A stretch of DNA of 64,000 bases from Icerya purchasi (Eukaryota; Arthropoda; Insecta; Hemiptera; Monophlebidae). The stretch covers positions 177,824,060 through 177,888,059 of the forward strand of contig CM077115.1 of NCBI GenBank assembly GCA_039619475.1, read 5' to 3'. This document shows positions 1 to 10,378 of the stretch, one piece after another. Each line of letters begins with the position of its first letter. The stretch's first letter is position 1. The translations under genes were made by a program, and so were the position numbers. Below the pieces are notes generated by a model. The model made no database searches and was not told the origin of the DNA. It was given only the letters and a program-made list of their open reading frames with translations.

Positions 1-301
1 TTCACCATCAACATTTCTTTTAAGTACTAAATATATCACCTTTAATAGCATTTTGAGTAATGCATTACAGTACTAAGTAATATGGAGTAGGATCATCTGC
101 GTACTGTTGCTCTCGCTTCAATTGACGATTTTACTTAATATTTTATTACGACATTCAACGAAACTGGCAATTGGTGAAATTCGTAAAATTCCAAGAGCAG
201 CGGAAATTGTTTTCGGAAAAAAATTTAGTGTGATGTTCGGCACCATTTTTAAATTGTAGATTAGAAAGTCGCGGTGAAGTGCGAAAAAATTTTGATCAAA
301 T

Positions 302-334
<33 letters not shown>

Positions 335-366
335 TAATTTCAATTTAAAATACCACAGATGCGCAT
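1..366. other. Intergenic, AT-rich, with TAA-repeat tract
   Basis: No gene is visible. An imperfect TAA/ATT trinucleotide tract lies at about 301-345, just outside the target duplication of the neighbouring SINE. The tract could be an old SINE tail (read on the minus strand) or an independent microsatellite. Confidence 0.5.
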
Positions 367-378
367 AATTGCACGAGT
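367..378. repeat. SINE target-site duplication, low-coordinate copy
   Basis: AATTGCACGAGT is repeated exactly at 2122-2133. The two copies bracket the SINE head and body. Confidence 0.65.
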
Positions 379-840
379 CTCTGAGTCGTATCGTTCGATT
401 TCGAGCATCGTGACTGCCTATTTGTACACTAGCAGTACAGAATAGGCAGCGCTCATGGCAATTGCTATACGCAACGCGAATGTATATATATACACGCAAG
501 ACCACACCCGGAACTGATAGTAATCGTTTAATGTATCGATATAAAAGTGCAGTCCTATATGTGTCTGACGTGTACTGAACTAGCGCGCATATAGTGTGGT
601 ATACGTGGTGGTTTGCCATTGCCTTCCACATGATTATTAGCGAGTATTTAAATTTAATTAAATTCTGTCGTCGCCCGGGATCGAACTCGTAACTAGGCTT
701 GGCCGATGTATCGATATATCGGGAAAAACCGGTGTGGAATCAACATCGCCGAACCGGTTTCGAGAATTTTTGAAAACCGATGTATCGCGGACCGCGGTGT
801 TGCCGAACCTTCACGATGTATCACGGTGTTCGATGTTGAT

Positions 841-1118
841 TCAAGTAATCAATCTGAAAGAGCTAAAAATGAATTCAATAATTACTTATTGATGCCTAAA
901 GTTAGTTTAGAGAAAAATCCATTGACATGGTGGAAAACTCACGAGGGTTCTTTTCCTTGCATGAAAAATCTTGCCAAAAGATACTTGACAATTCAAGGTA
1001 CCAGTACACCTTCAGCACAGGAGGAAATGTAATAACACGTCAAAGAGCCGAATTATTCCCGAAAAATGCAGAAATGCAAATTGTTTTGGCTCAAAATATA
1101 AAAATTGCGTATAGATGA
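841..1118 (+). pseudogene. hAT transposase C-terminal dimerisation region, frameshifted
   Basis: The first frame reads NPLTWWKTHEGSFP, then LAKRYLTIQGTSTPS. The reading then shifts frame near 1011 to FSTGGNVITRQRAELFPKNA and stops at 1116-1118. This matches the conserved hAT dimerisation block, which has a WW motif, an LA+ +L segment, a TS.PSERVFS core and then GN.I...R..L.P.NAE. The ERV portion of the PSERVFS core is missing at the frame change, so a small deletion is the likely cause. No BED finger or catalytic DDE segment is present. It is non-functional and survives only as cargo of the deleted element. Confidence 0.8.
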
Positions 1119-1381
1119 TTCGGTTTTAATTCAATTAATGGGTAATATTCTCAATCACATTATAAACGAAAACAGTATAGGTGTGTGGAAAAAGGAGGTA
1201 GTGAAGTGGCTGAAGGAGTGGCGCAAAGAATAAAAACAAACTGCATCCGAATTCCTCTCACCGAGATAGTTCGATCATACTGATTATATATACGTATTCT
1301 GTGTTGTTATTATGTCATTCCTTTTCCGTTTAACTTACTGTTTTGGAATTCATAAAGACGATATTGTTTGCGAACGCTATC

Positions 1382-1383
<2 letters not shown>

Positions 1384-1441
<58 letters not shown>
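1384..1441. repeat. (TA)n microsatellite
   Basis: About 58 bp of nearly perfect TA dinucleotides inside the hAT element. Open frames across it are low-complexity artefacts. Confidence 0.95.
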
Positions 1442-1450
<9 letters not shown>

Positions 1451-1579
1451 GACTATTTTGAGTTAATGAATGTATGTGTATGGTTTTTTCTTTATTCTTT
1501 ATACTTATCTATAAGTTATATATATTTATTAGGACTAATATTAATTAAGGTATATATAATTTCGATGTGTGTATAATAA

Positions 1580-1707
1580 GTATGTATAAATTTGTAACGT
1601 GTACAACCTAAATAAACGATAATGAGAGAGTCGGGCACTAACACAAGGGGGATACTTGCCCAGTGAGACCCACGAACTTATTTTTAAAATTAAAAAAAAA
1701 AAAAAAA
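1580..1707 (+). mobile_element. Candidate LINE 3' tail inside the hAT element
   Basis: The sequence has AATAAACGATAAT at about 1611, then a GGGCACTAACAC segment, and ends in a run of A from about 1689. The 3' end of the decayed LINE at 3.2-5.65 kb has the same 13-mer followed by CGGCACCCACAATA and an A-run. I read this as the 3' end of a related 5'-truncated LINE. No target duplication was found and its left edge is unclear. Confidence 0.4.
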
Positions 1708-2121
1708 ACCTATGTTTTACATCAATCACTTTATTTTCCATTGTTTCATTAATGTTCATCTATTTAGTTAAAAGATGTTAAGTAATAATAAAATTTATTG
1801 GACACCTTCATTTCTTTTTTAATTAAAAACAAGAATTACCTTAAATATTACCTTAAGCGCAAGCTGAATTATTTATTAATGAAAACTATTTACTAATATG
1901 ACTAGTTTAATCTTAATCGTTTAGTTATGCAGCATAATTAAGCCGCACTGTTTTTTTTTTTTTTTTTTTTTTTTCGAAACGTAAAAATCGTGATACATCG
2001 TGATATCGCGATGTTTACTTCCCGATGTATCACGATGCAGAAATATAGACATCACCCAAGCCTACTCGTAACCTCCGTAATGGAAGTCAAGCGCTCTAGC
2101 AACTAGGCTATCGCGAATGAC

Positions 2122-2133
2122 AATTGCACGAGT
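2122..2133. repeat. SINE target-site duplication, high-coordinate copy
   Basis: Exact 12-bp partner of 367-378. It lies immediately upstream (on the minus strand) of the tRNA-like head. Confidence 0.65.
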
Positions 2134-3180
2134 AGTGGCGCGTAAAAATTAATATATGACAATAAATACATATGTATGCGTGGAAATAAACGAAATATGA
2201 AATACTTCTAACAATGATAATACTAATAGTAATTAAGTAATGCGATTCCTAACACTAAAATACTCTTTTTCGTTTATCGATTGAATCACTAGAACTAAAC
2301 GCGATCTATAGAAAGTGCTTGTAAATCGACCGATGCGTACTACAACTAGAACAGATTAATGTGAGATAAGAATGCAGCAGTGTGAAATTCCATGAAAAAT
2401 AAACATTTTGTGACTGACAGAGGAAACCATCAAACGCTACCGATGGAAGTCTTTATCGGTTGCTGATGGGGTGTATTTCTATATATTGCAGATTAATCGT
2501 ATTGCAGCCAGGAGGCAGGCGAATTATTGGCATAGTGCGGGGCCTGCTAGCAGTTGGCAGAACTTATTTTTGTCGTTCGTTCGTTCGTTCGTTAGTTCGC
2601 TCACATAATGTTTTTTCATTTATGCAGATTATAGGCTGATAAAAAGCGGCTAAGTTACTGGAAATTTAAGAAAGCGTCATTTTATTGTTGTTTGACATCG
2701 ACATTTTTCAAAGATTCCGTTCAACTCGGTAAAAGTTCTTGCACGTACTTGCAGCTGCGAAACGGAACACATCTAGATTATTTAAAATAGGTCGCGTCGC
2801 GTCGATTTTTCTTGTCGCTTCACTCGATTTTGTTTTCCTAACAACGCTGCTGCAACTTTTGCGGCAGTTTTAGCGAAGTTAATGCGAATCGCTCGTCGAA
2901 GTAAAGTTCTAGACTGAATTGGGATTAGTAAAATTCATCAGCTGACCCGAAGAAGTTTCGCGGCCTTTTTTATATGGATGAAAAGAGTATTTCCGAAAAA
3001 CATGCTATTGCCGTCGTATGGCTCAAATTTAGCCAGCCAATTAAAGTTGAAATCGAATAAATCGAAGCTAACCTTTCTTTTCGTATTAAAGAACCTCCTC
3101 TAAAAGATATCTATATATATATATTAATGGCTATGCCATTTTTCACCAGGGGTCATCAGGAAAAGTGTCCTGTCACGAAC
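2134..3180. other. Intergenic, no gene seen
   Basis: There is no coherent coding potential. A short tetranucleotide tract of TCGT units lies at 2573-2593, and a short TA tract near 3108-3124. Confidence 0.5.
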
Positions 3181-3189
3181 ACTGATAAA

Positions 3190-5070
3190 ATATGAGGAAA
3201 TTAACCGAAAATAAAATGCCAGGACGGGATAAAATACGAGTTAAAGACTTAACGAGCAACTGTAAGATTTTTATACCGCTCCTGGTCAAAAAATTATTAA
3301 TTACGCAATAAAAACCGGTTGTATACCACAAGGTTTAAAACTAGGTATCGTTAAACCGATATATAAACGGGGGGGGGGGATCGCTTAAAAACTGTAAACT
3401 ATAGGCCAATCACTTTAATTTCTGTATTTGAAAAGATTCTGGAACATTATGTTGCGTCGCATTTGCGTCAGGTTTTCGAAGGGAATTATCTTATTTCTCT
3501 CCTCCCCTCCTGTCGCTTTCGATTTGCTCTTTCGCCTTCTCCTGATTGTTCCCTTCACGATTGTGATCTTCCTCGTGTACATGTGATGTGCTGATCACAT
3601 TTTCTTCGAGTGTCCTGCTCTTCGTAACGAACGCTCCCTTTTATACAGTTAGCTCTTGTCACTAGCCCTACTCCCTATAACTCTTCCTTTATCCTCTCCT
3701 TTCCTTCATCTTCTGTGGTGTCCGCACTGCTGTCCTTTGTTGCGTCCATTTCGGACCGCCTAGTTATTTAATTTCTTAGCTTAGTTTTTTTGTTGTTGGG
3801 TCAATGCCGCTGGCGCGCCCGCAAAAAAAAAAATCTTATTTCGGATAATCAGTTTGAATTTCGGCAGGGGAAGTCCACTACAATGTTACTGCAATCATTT
3901 ATAAATCAAGTTAACTATGGTATGGCGGAAGGTAGTATATTTTTAGCAGCTTTTTTAGACCTAAACAAAGCCTTTGACTTTGATACCTACTTACGCGGGA
4001 TTTAGGAAACATAAGAATATTAAGAGTAAACCAAAAGAATGGTTCCACAATTACATGACAAATTGGAAGATTATAGTGAAAATCAGAAATATACAAAGCG
4101 CAAAGGCAGTCGTTACTACGGGTTTGGGGCAGGGAACAATCTTAGCGCCGTTACTGTTTCTTATTTATACGAACTCGGTTTTTGTTGCCGTAAAAAAATC
4201 TACCATATTCGCTTATGCGGATGACTTCGCCATTGCGACAAAGCACAAAAATATACGTGTGTTGCTGAAAAATTACTGCAGCAAGATTTGGATAACGTAA
4301 CTAGGTGGGCCCATGATAGAAGTTATCAATAAGTCAAAAACTCAAATAATGTACATAAGGACCCCCAGTCGTTATAGAAAAATTATACCGAAAATAACGT
4401 TACGTTGTCCAGGTTGGTTGCACAATAATGGTGATCATTGTGATAATTGTTGCGATTGTGTGCTATTTGAAGTTGTTAAGAGCTACAAATATCTGGGGTT
4501 AGTGATTGACAACGCATTAACATGGAAAATGCATATAAATAAACTCACTCTAAAAATAAGGCAATCCATACCGGCGTTATATAGATTAAAATTTCTGATA
4601 CTCCCCACCATGTACTAAGGATGTATTATCAGGCTTTAGTAGCGTCTAGGGTCCATTATGCTGTTCAAGTATGGGGTGAGGCAAAAAAATCGGAAATGAG
4701 CAAAATCAGCAATTTACTAGCGAGATGTCTGAAGTTAATAACTCCCTCCGGAAAACTGGAAAGCAAGAATATTTCTGAACTTGTATGGTGGATAGAAAAT
4801 AAGGAACTGCCTTCAAAAGCGATGTACTGTTATCGCAAGCTGCTAAAAGGTAAGTTGCAGGACGTGAAACTGCCATTAATAGATGAGAAGCGAAGTACCA
4901 GGGTACCTAAAGAATTGTCCTTTCAATTCCGGCGGCGAGTAAATAATAAAATAGATAATGTCGAAGAAAATGTATTAATGAATTTATTATTAAGAGTACC
5001 AAAGGAAATCTGGACAGAACAGCATTTAGCAGTTTGGAAGGAAAAAATAAAAATTTGGTTAATTGCATAG
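3190..5070 (+). pseudogene. Reverse transcriptase pseudogene, interrupted and frameshifted
   Basis: RT motifs appear in order across changing frames. YRPITLISVFEKIL is near 3403-3445. LISDNQFEFRQGKST starts at the right edge of the insertion. AAFLDLNKAFDF is at about 3950-3985 (motif A with its Asp). GLGQGTILAPLLFLIY is at about 4120-4170. FAYADDFAI, the catalytic YADD box, is near 4210-4235. YKYLGLVIDNALTW is near 4484-4525. The C-terminal stretch 4621-5070 is open for 149 codons (YYQALVASRVHYAVQVWG...). The frame changes around 3990-4010, 4300 and 4618. The catalytic aspartates remain, but the gene cannot yield a protein. Confidence 0.8.
3498..3832 (+). mobile_element. 3' end of an RNase H-bearing LINE inserted into another LINE
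   Basis: This is a 5'-truncated fragment of about 335 bp ending in an A-run (3823-3832). It carries the final ORF2 motif DHIFFECPALRNER near 3593-3635, typical of the terminal His/Cys block of I/LOA/R1-type LINEs. It is flanked by a perfect 10-bp duplication, ATCTTATTTC, at 3488-3497 and 3833-3842. The RT frame of the host LINE reads straight across once the insert and one duplication copy are discounted, which proves the insertion. Its 3' end (GGGTCAATGCCGCTGGCG then GCCCGC and As) resembles the ends of the LINE copies at 23.4-24.1 and 29.7-32.2 kb. Confidence 0.85.
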
Positions 5071-5650
5071 GAGTAATAATTTGCAAGTTTCTTGGTCACC
5101 CTCCAAATACAATATAAAAGGGTATTCGGGCTTGCGTGCATGCGGCATAATAGAGCATAATTAACTGTTTGATATTCGTATAGAGTATTTATTATCTATG
5201 TTGCATTGGCCGTAGCCGTTATTCGGATATATTGTTCTAACATTATAATAGCGTTAAAGTATAAGATTCATGATTATTTCTTGTGTTGTATTTGTTCTGC
5301 CTGATTGGTTGCTTGTATGGATTGGAATATGTTTGCGGTGATACTGTAGAATATATATATTGTATAATAATATTATTAGTTATAAATGTACAGATCGGAA
5401 GTGTATAGGTTTTATTAATAGGATAAGATGTTAGCTTGATTTACGAAGATTGTTGTTTTATTTCACGCGTTCGTAGTTGTGTGCCTATTCTAGTAGATAT
5501 ACCGCTATGTATAATAATAGTAATAGCTTAGTTTATTGTCGGACGTTGATATTACATTGTACGTTATATTAATACAATAAACGATAATAAGTGTTTCGGC
5601 ACCCACAATATAGGCATTGGTCTCCCTTTACAGTTATTTCAAAAAAAAAA

Positions 5651-8030
5651 TAAATTTCTATAAACGGTTTTTAAAAAAAAATGGAAAATTTTTGATATAA
5701 AAATAATGCTACTGCGACATTTGGCACGCATGCATTTTACTAGTTTCTTCTTTATTTCACTTGTTATTATTGTTAATTTCGATTTTTTCTTGTATACTTC
5801 CGTTATGATGATTTATTGCCGGTTGAAGCAGCAGTTGTGATACAATTCAACGTTTAAGTACTTAATTATCTCATCGGGAGAATGTAAATTATTTTTTCGG
5901 TTCCGCTAAGCATTTTTTTCATACTACACGAATTTCGATTATTTTTATTTTCTATATTATCAGAATAAAATATCACGTTTAGTTACGGACCGAATTCGCA
6001 TTCCGCGTATTAAACGCTTCCACGGTACTTGAGCGCGTTCAACTTATATTTTAAGCGGTACAGTCGCAGTCGTAATTGAATTTATGCATCGATATTTTGC
6101 TAGAGCTTTTTTTTCCCACCGGTCTGGGGTAGCTATGAAATTTTATTTACTCGATGTTTATGTTTATTTATTGAAATTACAAAATGCAATATGGGAGCGT
6201 ACGAGTTACGGTGTAAGGACTGAGAAAACAGAAATCTTCAACTCTGGATTAAATGATTTTAAATTTATTTCAAAAGATTGCGAAGAGATCTTCAAACCTC
6301 GGATTGCAAGAGGAGTTAATCGTTTTGGAGAGAACGATTATGGTATATTCAAAATTGAATAAATTTACACCACCCGTTCACAAACCAGATGTAGAAAATA
6401 GATAAGTTTTTACTAATATTATATTTCTATTAATGTTACCTAAGAAGTTTCAAATAAAAATCAAGGTAAATAGCGTGAAAACTTAAACGGAATTAAGTTG
6501 CAAAAAAAAAAAAAAATATGAATAAGAAATTAAAAATAAAAAGTTTGTGATACCCCCCCCCCCCCTGTATATAATAATATGTATTTCAGTTAACACCCTG
6601 TTTCTTTTCAAAATATTTTAACGTAAGCTTTTATGTTGTCTGTAAAATTTTTTAGCATCATTTCCAGTTGAGCGTTACATTTTTTTAAAATTAACTTCAA
6701 TTCACATTTCGAATTAAAAAAAAAAAAACTCTATTATTTAGCTAATTATCATAATGTTTTTTCACCTGAAGAAAGACTTTAAAGAAGTACGGTTTATTAT
6801 ATGGGAGAATTTCACAAGGAGACGACTTTTTTGACTAGAAGATTAAACGATTATTTTTTCTTTTAATTATTAAAAAATTATTCACAGACTCTTTCTACTA
6901 TTCCATACTAACCTCCGGTAAAGTGAAATTTAGGGGTGTAATTTCAACGCGCGTATACCTGTGCGCGCCTAAAACAAATTTGTATAGCGCTGAAGCAACC
7001 GGGGCAACTTCTACACGAATAAATGGAAATTTTCAAAGAAAGTGGCAGAAGCAAATTATCGCGCTGATTTGTCGCGGAATAACGATTGTAATACGTTACA
7101 AAATCCCCGAAAAATTATAAAAGAAGCAACGGAGACTCGGAAACTCTGGATAGTATATCTCAGGTGACAGTCGAAAAATTAGTTTTCAAATACTGTTAAA
7201 GAACCCGCCTAATGAGTACTTAGATATCACAATAGTCAGCCTAATATATCGCACAATCGCGTTTTTATGTACGAAACCGTTTTGAATACCATTTCTGTCT
7301 GCGCAACGCGTTTTTGTGCGATAGCTTGAAACTTAATTTTTCTAAAAAGGAGGGGAATTGTATTAAACGATGAGAAGAAAGGCCCCTGCGATTTTATCAA
7401 TTTACTGCAAGGCCGTTTTGCAACGGCGGAACTGATTTTACTCGTCCGTCATCTTTGACTACTAGAATATTTCGACATACTTTTGTAACTAATCAATCAG
7501 TCTTGTTGCAAAATGGAAAAAAAAAAGGAAAAGAAAAACAAAATCAACTTATACGGAGAGATGTAGTATGAAAAAGAACAGGAATCGACAAATTTCAAAA
7601 AGACCTAAATCCGGAAAACTAGTTAAGCGATTTGAACATAAAGGAAGTGTTAAATTAAAAGTTACAGATAAAAATAGTTTTATCGAGATTTTCGCCATTC
7701 TCATTTTTGCTAGTAGGCTACTACCAATATTCAGATGGAGTTCAGAAGTTCTGGAGCCGAGGTCATCCTTTTACATTAGAACTTTCTATCGTTCCGTGCG
7801 GAAGGTTAAAGTTTCCGAATGTGACCAGCATGCAAGCATTTCTATTCAACCTTATTAAAAAGATGCACTGCGAAAAGACAACAGCCAATATGCTATGTGA
7901 AAATTTGTCACCATCTCATTTATTCTTATACGATCGCCTTGTTATATAGTAATAATTAATACGCGCTAATGTAACCGTGCTAGAGAACGGATGGTCGTTT
8001 TATCACTCGCAATTCGAAGGAGACTGCTTC
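5651..8030. other. Intergenic, only unassigned short frames
   Basis: I recognise no gene. Short open frames at 6084-6362 (+, 92 aa), 6923-7120 (+, 65 aa) and 7568-7858 (+, 96 aa, lysine-rich start) show no domain I know and no convincing codon pattern. A poly-C run lies at 6553-6565, with A-runs near 6501-6515 and 6718-6728. Confidence 0.45.
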
Positions 8031-8103
8031 GCACCTCTCGATAATGAAGACATACCAGCACTTGTCGAACTGCCAATGTGGCAGATCGTCGCTTGAGAGG
8101 TGC
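8031..8103. other. Structured 73-nt dyad, candidate ncRNA or foldback
   Basis: The ends pair perfectly over 9 bp (GCACCTCTC at 8031-8039 with GAGAGGTGC at 8095-8103). Inside is a hairpin, CGA-A-CTGCC with loop AATGT and GGCAG-A-TCG (8066-8088). A T-rich run begins about 36 nt downstream on the plus strand (from 8139), as a Pol III terminator would, but no A or B box is convincing. It could also be part of a repeat. Confidence 0.3.
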
Positions 8104-8179
8104 TCGACCAGCCTTGTTAAGAGCTGTTTTAGAACTTAATTTTTTCTTCTTCTTCTTTTTTTTTTTTTTTTTTTTTTTA

Positions 8180-8214
8180 AGGATTCCGTACACATATAAT
8201 GTACACGGAATCCT
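8180..8214. repeat. Short hairpin next to a poly-T tract
   Basis: AGGATTCCGT (8180-8189) pairs with ACGGAATCCT (8205-8214). TGTAC/GTACA pairing continues inside with a small bulge. A T-run of about 22 nt precedes it at 8157-8178. Its role is unknown. Confidence 0.5.
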
Positions 8215-9180
8215 AATAAGATGGTCTAGAAACGATAGAAATATCAAATAAAAATCAGTAACTTACGAACACGGTTTGACTTATAAATTTCAGAATTGGA
8301 AGTTACACTTAAAATTCTCTCTTTAAGGACAATCTAAAACTTCAAGCTAACAAAAGAACCCCCCAAAAAACCGTCAAGAATATATAATACAGAATATTTA
8401 AAACTACTTCAAAAATCACCCTTAAAAAACTCATCGCCAGATAACTCCTTAAAAGTGAAATTCAAACTATATTAAATTGCGGAAGATTTTTCATAAAATC
8501 AAAATATTACGGTTGAAAAGTGATTTAAACGCCCGCCCTCTTTTTGGCTAAAAGCGGCAGAAAAGAATAAGTAATAGTCCAAGCCATGACGTATAAAGGA
8601 CCGCATTACAAGAAAACTATAGTCGAGCTTATAACTTTATATTTATGCCCGCGGGGCGCCGAAAGCTCAAAATTTTTGAAAAAAATATTTGTTTCTCCAG
8701 GCATGTGACGTATTGATGGAATGAGATATTGATGTTTTGTCGGGATCGAAACCGTATTTCATTTTCTGAACGAAACTTTCAAAGTTGACGGAAAGTTCGA
8801 AAAATTCCGTGTCTTCCGCCTTCTTTGCGGCGTGAAAAATCAGATTTCTTCGTTTTTTGAATTTAGTATCGTGTAAATGTAAATTATAGTTATGTGTTTA
8901 AACATGCGGAATCCTTAACGCTTGACTGAACTTGTTTTGTTTCTTCGATCACTTTCCCTATTTCAGTCTGCGAGACATCGGTTGATCTAAGTATTTTTTT
9001 TTTTTTGGCCTTTCTACTAGTAGCTTTCTTTCAGACTTTCATAACTTAACTAAATTTCTTCAGTGCGTGATATCTTTGATTAATTTTCGCGTCACAGTCT
9101 GCGTTCATTTTAGCCGAGTAATATTTTTAAATTTCCCTTGTTCCGGCGAAGTGATTATTTCCTGTCGTCCGCCACTCCCG
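8215..9180. other. Intergenic, nothing recognised
   Basis: No gene or repeat family is recognised. The stretch is AT-rich with scattered short runs, including a T-run at about 8995-9006. Confidence 0.4.
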
Positions 9181-9232
9181 ACAAATCTTTACGATTTTAT
9201 CATCAGTTCCAGATAAAATCGTAAAGATTTGT
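9181..9232. repeat. Perfect 21-bp inverted repeat with 10-nt loop
   Basis: Left arm 9181-9201 and right arm 9212-9232 are exact reverse complements, separated by ATCAGTTCCA. Perfect pairing over 21 bp in an otherwise unremarkable stretch is striking. It opens a run of longer hairpins. Confidence 0.85.
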
Positions 9233-9341
9233 AATAGCATCCGATGTTTGTGAACAGAATTGTTTACGCAGTACTGCTTGCCGGCGGATTATTCTATCTT
9301 TTATAAAGTGATTATTAACAAAATAGTATAAGCAGTTCATA

Positions 9342-9512
9342 GACTAGAAACCAGTTAATATAGATATTAAAAAATGAATACACTGACACGTTACGCAGAC
9401 ATTGCTCCATAATTATGGTGAATATTATTCATTCACCGTGATTATGGAGTAGTGTCTTCGAAACATGTCGGCGTGTATTCATTTTTTAATATATAGCAAC
9501 TGTTTTCTAGTC
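9342..9512. repeat. Long imperfect foldback (about 80-bp arms)
   Basis: The left arm begins GACTAGAAA at 9342 and the right arm ends TTTCTAGTC at 9512, with a centre of only a few bases near 9424-9430. The arms match at most positions, including the shared blocks ATTAAAAAATGAATACAC and CTCCATAAT. There is no coding content. It could be a decayed palindromic MITE, a hairpin-RNA locus or a large miRNA-like precursor. Confidence 0.75.
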
Positions 9513-10028
9513 TAGTCGGTGGATTTCCCTTTCTTTTTCTTAAAATGTCGCACTGTATCAGAAGCGAAATTTATTGCGACGTTATTCCGTTTAAAAAGTT
9601 CAAACGCAGTTCTCAAAAGAAAACGACATGGAAATTGTAGAAGTCGCGCCGAAAGCAAAGGCGTGCTTAGTCTTTAAAATATCAGTTAGTAGTCCCGATT
9701 TACATATCTGTATAATTATTAATTATTGGCAGAACTTTCAACTATAATTTTGAACGTCTTTAACTGTAATTGTAGGAAATCGCTTAATGTTTCTATAGGT
9801 TCCGTTTATTGTGCCCATAATTGTGTGCGATATTATATAAAGACAATCGAAGGTATATGAAAACTTGTTCGCTCTGGTTTTCTTTGTTTGTATATTAATC
9901 GAAAAATTTGAAACTTGCGCAATGGTATTAGAAATAAAATTATCCTCAGCAAATTGCGTGTTAATTAGAATATCTTTGTTCGTCATTTAGCTTGCACTAA
10001 CCGTTCTCAGAATATCAATTAAAACAGG
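9513..10028. other. Spacer between hairpins, no gene
   Basis: A minus-strand open frame of 82 codons at 9738-9986 has no recognisable domain. I see no further inverted repeat inside this spacer. Confidence 0.35.
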
Positions 10029-10029
10029 C

Positions 10030-10282
10030 AACTGTATAGACGGTCTGAAAGAATGACGAGTAAAAGCATGCAAAGCAGTACAACAGTTCAAGGAAAAGAG
10101 CAGACAAAACGCCGGAAGTAGGAAAAAAGAAACAAAATTATTTCGTTTACGTTTCTTTCGCTACTTCGGCATTTTGTTTGCGTTTCTTTTTATGGCCTTT
10201 CGTTTTTGGTTTTTTCCTTTAACGATTTTACTGTGTCGCATGTCCGCTTCTACTCGTTAACGTTTCAGACCTTGTGTATAGT
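10030..10282. repeat. Long imperfect foldback (about 115-130 nt arms)
   Basis: The outer arms pair as AACTGTATAGACGGTCTGAAA (10030 on) against the complement of TTTCAGACCTTGTGTATAGTT (ending 10282). Towards the centre, ACGCCGGAAGTAG and AAAGAAAC pair with GTTTCTTT and CTACTTCGGCA across the loop near 10145-10152. The right arm has an insertion of about 20 nt. Weaker pairing may extend outward to about 9996 and 10310. Confidence 0.65.
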
Positions 10283-10378
10283 TCCGTTTAGTTAATGCTG
10301 ATGACGTTTACGATAAACGACAAATAAAGATATTTTAATTGATCATTTTATTTGTAGTAAAATATATTAATTTCAGTT

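Larger units (their letters stand above)
694..2064 (+). mobile_element. Internally deleted hAT-superfamily DNA transposon
   Basis: The ends are inverted repeats: TAGGCTTGG at 694 and CCAAGCCTA ending at 2064. They are flanked by a perfect 8-bp duplication, CTCGTAAC (686-693 and 2065-2072), the size expected of hAT transposase. Both subterminal zones carry repeated CGATGTATC-type motifs in direct and inverted orientation, as expected for transposase-binding arrays. Inside, only the C-terminal hAT dimerisation region survives, directly after the left end. The rest is non-coding and includes a long TA microsatellite and a candidate LINE tail. The element lies inside a SINE, so it is younger than that SINE. 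It is about 1.37 kb and cannot be autonomous. A ZBED or related hAT lineage is plausible from the dimerisation motif but not resolved. Confidence 0.85.
379..2121 (-). mobile_element. tRNA-derived SINE (family A), split by a hAT insertion
   Basis: Read on the minus strand, the head resembles a tRNA. An A-box-like TAGCCTAGTTG is at 2110-2100, followed by a GAGCGCTTGACTTCC stretch. A B-box-like GTTCGATCCC is at 686-677. The body follows, with the motif GGCAATGGCAAACC near 610-625. The element is bounded by a perfect 12-bp direct repeat, AATTGCACGAGT, at 367-378 and 2122-2133. Without the hAT element and one copy of the hAT target duplication, the SINE is about 364 bp. The hAT sits between the A and B boxes, so this copy should be dead for Pol III transcription. 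A second copy of the family lies near 38.1-38.3 kb. The tRNA-like head and target duplication are seen in the sequence; the name SINE is inferred from them. Confidence 0.7.
3183..5650 (+). mobile_element. Decayed non-LTR retrotransposon (Jockey/CR1-superfamily), 5' truncated
   Basis: The segment starts inside the reverse transcriptase (ENKMPGRDKI near 3198) and runs through RT and thumb to a C-terminal region ending at 5070. A 570-bp 3' untranslated stretch follows and ends in an A-run at 5641-5650. The endonuclease and any ORF1 are missing. The 3' UTR contains AATAAACGATAAT at about 5574. Several frameshifts and stops show it is dead. A 335-bp fragment of a different LINE is inserted at 3498-3832. 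Clade assignment from these fragments is approximate: the RT style fits the Jockey/CR1/L2 group rather than R2 or LTR elements. Confidence 0.75.

Noticed and set aside
1343..1576. Open frame on the plus strand across the TA tract
   Set aside because: It is mostly alternating Tyr-Ile encoded by the microsatellite, with no gene evidence.
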